In this document: positions 6,502-7,335 of the stretch, in pieces
Numbering within the stretch: position 1 is the stretch's first letter
Layout: each line of letters starts with the position of its first letter
Origin: Azoarcus sp.
GTDB lineage: Bacteria > Pseudomonadota > Gammaproteobacteria > Burkholderiales > Rhodocyclaceae
DNA: 7,335 bases
Assembly: GCA_031259795.1 (NCBI GenBank)
Contig: JAIRLA010000066.1
Coordinates: 1-7,335, forward strand
Reading direction: 5' to 3'
Program-made: the position numbers and the translations under genes
The notes under the pieces: model-generated
Database searches by the model: none
Told to the model about the DNA's origin: nothing
Seen by the model: the letters and a program-made list of their open reading frames with translations, nothing else

Positions 6502-7335
6502 ATGAAAACGACAGACAACGAATCCGAAAACAGCTATCGCGTTCCCGCGCTGGAACGGGGGCTGTCCATCATCGAAATGTTCAGCGCCAGCGAACGCACC
6601 CTGTCGATGGCCGAAATCGCCGCGCGTCTCGGCCTCACGCAATCGACGATCTATCGCATCATGCAAACCCTGACCGAGCGCGGTTATTTGCGCAAGATCG
6701 CCAAGACCACTTTCGAACTTGGCCCGCGCGTCGTCTCCGCCGGTTTCATCTGGCTGGCGAGCCGCGACATCACCGAAATCGCCATGCCCTGGCTCAACGC
6801 CCTGCGCGACCGCACTTCGTTTTCCTGCCACCTCGCCATCCGCGAACACACCGACGCCGTCTACATCTACCGCGCCTTCGCGCAACAGCGGCTCACCGTG
6901 AACATCCCCATCGGCAGCCGCTTGCCCTGCCACGGCTCGGCGCTGGGCCGCGTCCTGCTCACCGACCTTTCCGGGGACGAACTGCACGCCCTCTACCGCG
7001 ACATCCGCCTCGACGACTACCCGCCGCCCGCGCCGAAAACCTTTCCCGAACTCCTGTCCGTCCTGCAAGGCGACCGGGAAAACGGCTGGGCCGTGAGCCG
7101 TTCCGACGACTCCACCGCCATTGCCGCTCCCATCCGCGACCATCAAGGCCGCGTCATCGCCGCCGCCAATCTTTCCGGCCCGGACGCCATCATGCAAGCC
7201 TCCGGCGCCATCGAACGCTCGCGCGAACTTCTCCTGGAATGCACGAAAGCAATTTCGGCTGAATTGGGATTTGAACAAGCGCCAACGCCGGGAACACCGG
7301 CGCAACCCTTGCGCCTCCGTCCCCGTCTCCGCTCC
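6502..7335 (+). CDS. IclR-family transcriptional regulator (3' end outside window)
   Basis: The frame is open from 6502 to the right edge, 278 codons with no stop. Residues 13-75 form the IclR winged helix-turn-helix: VPALERGLSIIEMF, then MAEIAARLGLTQSTIYRIMQTLTERGYL with the recognition helix near 45-57, then FELGPRV. Residues about 85-255 form the effector-binding domain, including VNIPIGSRLPCHGSALGRVLL (133-153) and SRSDDSTAIAAPIRDHQGRVIAAANLSG (199-226). Such proteins usually repress or activate a nearby catabolic operon in response to a small molecule; ligand and targets cannot be read here. An in-frame ATG at 6463, after GGAA, would add 13 basic residues and is a real alternative start. 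The domain ends near ELGF (254-257), after which a proline- and arginine-rich tail continues off the window. Confidence 0.93.
   Translation, partial: MKTTDNESENSYRVPALERGLSIIEMFSASERTLSMAEIAARLGLTQSTIYRIMQTLTERGYLRKIAKTTFELGPRVVSAGFIWLASRDITEIAMPWLNALRDRTSFSCHLAIREHTDAVYIYRAFAQQRLTVNIPIGSRLPCHGSALGRVLLTDLSGDELHALYRDIRLDDYPPPAPKTFPELLSVLQGDRENGWAVSRSDDSTAIAAPIRDHQGRVIAAANLSGPDAIMQASGAIERSRELLLECTKAISAELGFEQAPTPGTPAQPLRLRPRLRS

Noticed and set aside
6472..7305. Minus-strand open frame of 277 codons
   Set aside because: It is the antisense shadow of the IclR-family gene, whose plus-strand translation has full family motifs.

Overview
This is a GC-rich, gene-dense stretch that looks betaproteobacterial, plausibly Rhodocyclales-like. 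That placement is inferred from gene order and protein style, not from a search. The clue is the run hisB-hisH-hisA-hisF-hisI-hisE followed by a HIT-family gene and tatA, the classic tail of the betaproteobacterial histidine operon. HisB is monofunctional, and HisI and HisE are separate proteins rather than the enterobacterial fusions.

Layout. Positions 1-270 hold a broken ISAs1-type transposase 3' end whose terminal 45 bp is repeated in inverted orientation on its other side. Positions 274-424 hold a two-part intergenic repeat: a hairpin-rich module A, then a 'cgtcattgcgaggcg' module B. hisC follows on the minus strand (425-1534), head to head with hisB across 168 bp containing a candidate extended -10 promoter. 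From 1703 to 6051 everything reads on the plus strand: hisB, a 162-bp gap that is an open frame of 54 codons, hisH, hisA, hisF, hisI, hisE, a HIT hydrolase gene and tatA. Positions 6052-6501 are intergenic and packed with more copies of modules A and B, mostly inverted relative to the left-hand copy. From about 6502 an IclR-family regulator reads off the right edge with no stop in the window.

How the genes work together. HisI and HisE carry out the second and third steps of histidine synthesis (phosphoribosyl-ATP to ProFAR). HisA isomerises ProFAR to PRFAR, HisH/HisF convert PRFAR to imidazole glycerol phosphate plus AICAR, HisB dehydrates it and HisC transaminates the product. hisG, hisD and a histidinol-phosphate phosphatase are not in the window. 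Several starts overlap the preceding stop (A/F, F/I, I/E), suggesting translational coupling.

Most of the window is well-understood housekeeping DNA and I see no convincing new system. The points worth a second look concern architecture: the fold-back IS remnant, the inverted hisC, the paired composite repeats bracketing the his-tat block, tatA without tatB/tatC next to it, and the possible small ORF between hisB and hisH.
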